This document shows positions 63,068-64,000 of a DNA stretch of 64,000 bases, in pieces; position 1 is the first letter of the stretch; each line of letters starts with the position of its first letter. The stretch lies in the NCBI RefSeq assembly GCF_003284725.1, contig NZ_PGTO01000001.1:482445-546444 (forward strand), in the 5' to 3' direction. Source of the stretch: Paramagnetospirillum kuznetsovii (GTDB taxonomy: Bacteria; Pseudomonadota; Alphaproteobacteria; Rhodospirillales; Magnetospirillaceae). The translations under genes and the position numbers were made by a program. The notes beneath the pieces are model-generated. The model was not told the origin of the DNA. It was given only the letters and a program-made list of their open reading frames with translations, and did no database searches.

Positions 63068-63883
63068 ATGATCAAGATCGTCATCCAGGCCATTCTCGCG
63101 TTCGGCGGCCTCTATCTGCTGTTCATCGGCCTGCTGGCGTTGAACCAGCGCGGCATGATCTATCATCCCGATCCCACCCCGGCCGATCCGGCCGAGGCCG
63201 ATGTGCCGGAAATGGTGCCGGTGCCGCTCAAGGCCGACGACGGCTGGCCGGTGGGCGGCTGGTACGCGCCGCCGCGCAATTCCGACAAGCCCACCGTGGT
63301 GTTCTTTCACGGCAATTCCGGCACCGTGGGGTCGCGGGCCTTCAAGGCGCGGGCCTTGCTGGACGCGGGCTTTGGCGTCTTCCTGGCGGAATATCGCGGC
63401 TATGGCGGCATGGCGGGCAAGCCCAGCGAGAAGGGGCTTTACGCCGATGCCCGGGCGGTTCTTTCGTGGCTGATTTCCCGTGGCGTTCCGGCCAGCCGCA
63501 TCGCCCTCTACGGCGAGTCGTTGGGGGCTGGCGTCGCCCTGGAAATGACGCGGCTGATGGATCCGCTGCTGGTGGTGCTGGAATGCCCGTTCACCTCGCT
63601 GCCCGATCTGGCGCCGCCTTATGTCCTGCCGCCCTTCGCGGCGCTGGCCATGGTGGACCGCTTCGACAATCTGTCCAAGATCGGTGCTTTGAAGGTTCCG
63701 CTGCTGGTAGTCCACGGCGAGCAGGACGAGACGGTGCCGGTGGCCATGGCGCGTCGCCTGCTGGCCGCCGCCGATATGGATTATAAGGAAAGTCTGTTCC
63801 TCCCCAACGCCCACCACAACGATCTGTGGGACCACGGCGCCGGTGAAAAGGTCATCGATTTCATCCGGCGCGGCGGGAAGTAG
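63068..63883 (+). CDS. Alpha/beta hydrolase, Bem46/YqkD-like
   Basis: 271-aa hydrolase with one N-terminal transmembrane helix (residues 5-25) that anchors it. The oxyanion motif is FFHGNSGTVG near 80-89, the nucleophile elbow is YGESLGAG near 148-155, and the Asp/His of the triad are in GEQDETVPV near 218 and HHNDLWD near 251. The family is close to Bem46/YqkD-type serine hydrolases; substrate unknown. It begins 17 bp after a hairpin downstream of acs and may be partly co-transcribed with it. Confidence 0.88.
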   Translation: MIKIVIQAILAFGGLYLLFIGLLALNQRGMIYHPDPTPADPAEADVPEMVPVPLKADDGWPVGGWYAPPRNSDKPTVVFFHGNSGTVGSRAFKARALLDAGFGVFLAEYRGYGGMAGKPSEKGLYADARAVLSWLISRGVPASRIALYGESLGAGVALEMTRLMDPLLVVLECPFTSLPDLAPPYVLPPFAALAMVDRFDNLSKIGALKVPLLVVHGEQDETVPVAMARRLLAAADMDYKESLFLPNAHHNDLWDHGAGEKVIDFIRRGGK

Positions 63884-63886
63884 CCC

Positions 63887-64000
63887 AGGGCCAATCGACC
63901 TTCAAGCGGATAGAAGGGAGATCGGCCACAGATGCACACAGAGTCCCGCTGCGCGGGACACAGATAAGGAAATCTCTCACTTCATCTGTGCTTATCTGTG
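63887..64000 (+). repeat. MITE-like element, family A, copy 2 (cut by window end)
   Basis: Reads AGGGCCAATCGAC, then CACAGAT-type units and CCCGCTGCGCGGG, then GACACAGATAAGG and ATCTCTCACTTC up to the window edge. It is the reverse complement of the element at 38706-38885 with some substitutions, so the two copies are in inverted orientation 25 kb apart. Confidence 0.7.

Overview
The window is chromosomal DNA from a GC-rich alphaproteobacterium. The gene order (sdhAB, zapE, mdh, sucCDAB, lpd), the repeated bacteriohemerythrins, the PPK2 polyphosphate kinase and the general protein flavour point to Rhodospirillales, most likely Magnetospirillum or a close relative. That is inferred from protein resemblance only; no rRNA, tRNA or magnetosome gene lies in the window. 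It is dominated by central metabolism, broken by a few patches of different base composition and by several families of intergenic repeats.

Layout. 1-16.8 kb: TCA-cycle block: 3' part of sdhA, sdhB, a small lipoprotein, a DHH/DHHA1 phosphoesterase, zapE, then a lone AT-rich P-loop NTPase that splits zapE from mdh, followed by mdh, sucC, sucD, sucA, sucB and lpd. 16.8-18.4 kb: a type II restriction-modification pair (HNH protein plus C5-cytosine methyltransferase). 18.5-21.5 kb: tightly overlapping pgsA-mobB-moeA-moaD-moaE. 21.5-25.5 kb: minus-strand helical protein, ferredoxin-NADP reductase, HAD hydrolase, pyrD and a DUF952 protein. 25.7-31.9 kb: LuxR-type regulator, IalB-like protein, PPK2, several small unknowns, an enoyl-CoA hydratase, a methyltransferase and trmL. 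32-38.6 kb: cytochrome bc1 genes (Rieske plus a cytochrome b/c1 fusion), ubiD, a GAF/HD-GYP protein and a RibD/DHFR-like reductase. 38.7-43.5 kb: ccmA-ccmB divergent from an AcnB-type aconitase. 43.6-50.4 kb: tandem hemerythrin, LysR regulator, ribosome hibernation factor, htpG, an Hsp20 gene with a ROSE-like leader, a CBS protein and a serine/alanine-glyoxylate-type aminotransferase. 50.4-64 kb: DUF2125 protein, ChaC-like cyclotransferase, lipoprotein, guaA, an AT-rich response-regulator island, a sensor kinase, a single-domain hemerythrin, DUF4337, YciI and EVE proteins, an unknown two-gene cassette, a small Rieske protein, acs and an alpha/beta hydrolase.

How the genes work together. SdhAB, Mdh, SucCD, SucAB-Lpd and AcnB cover most of the oxidative TCA cycle. 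The bc1 complex takes electrons from the quinol that succinate dehydrogenase and PyrD reduce. Acs feeds acetate into the cycle, and CcmAB belongs to the cytochrome c maturation needed for cytochrome c1. HtpG, Hsp20 and the hibernation factor form a stress neighbourhood with RpoH-like promoters.

The best candidates for something new are the AT-rich NTPase inserted at the zapE-mdh junction with its own strong promoter, the unknown 69-aa/219-aa cassette beside the EVE gene, and three repeat families. One repeat family resembles a MITE with 13-bp terminal inverted repeats. Another keeps hairpins while their stem sequences change.
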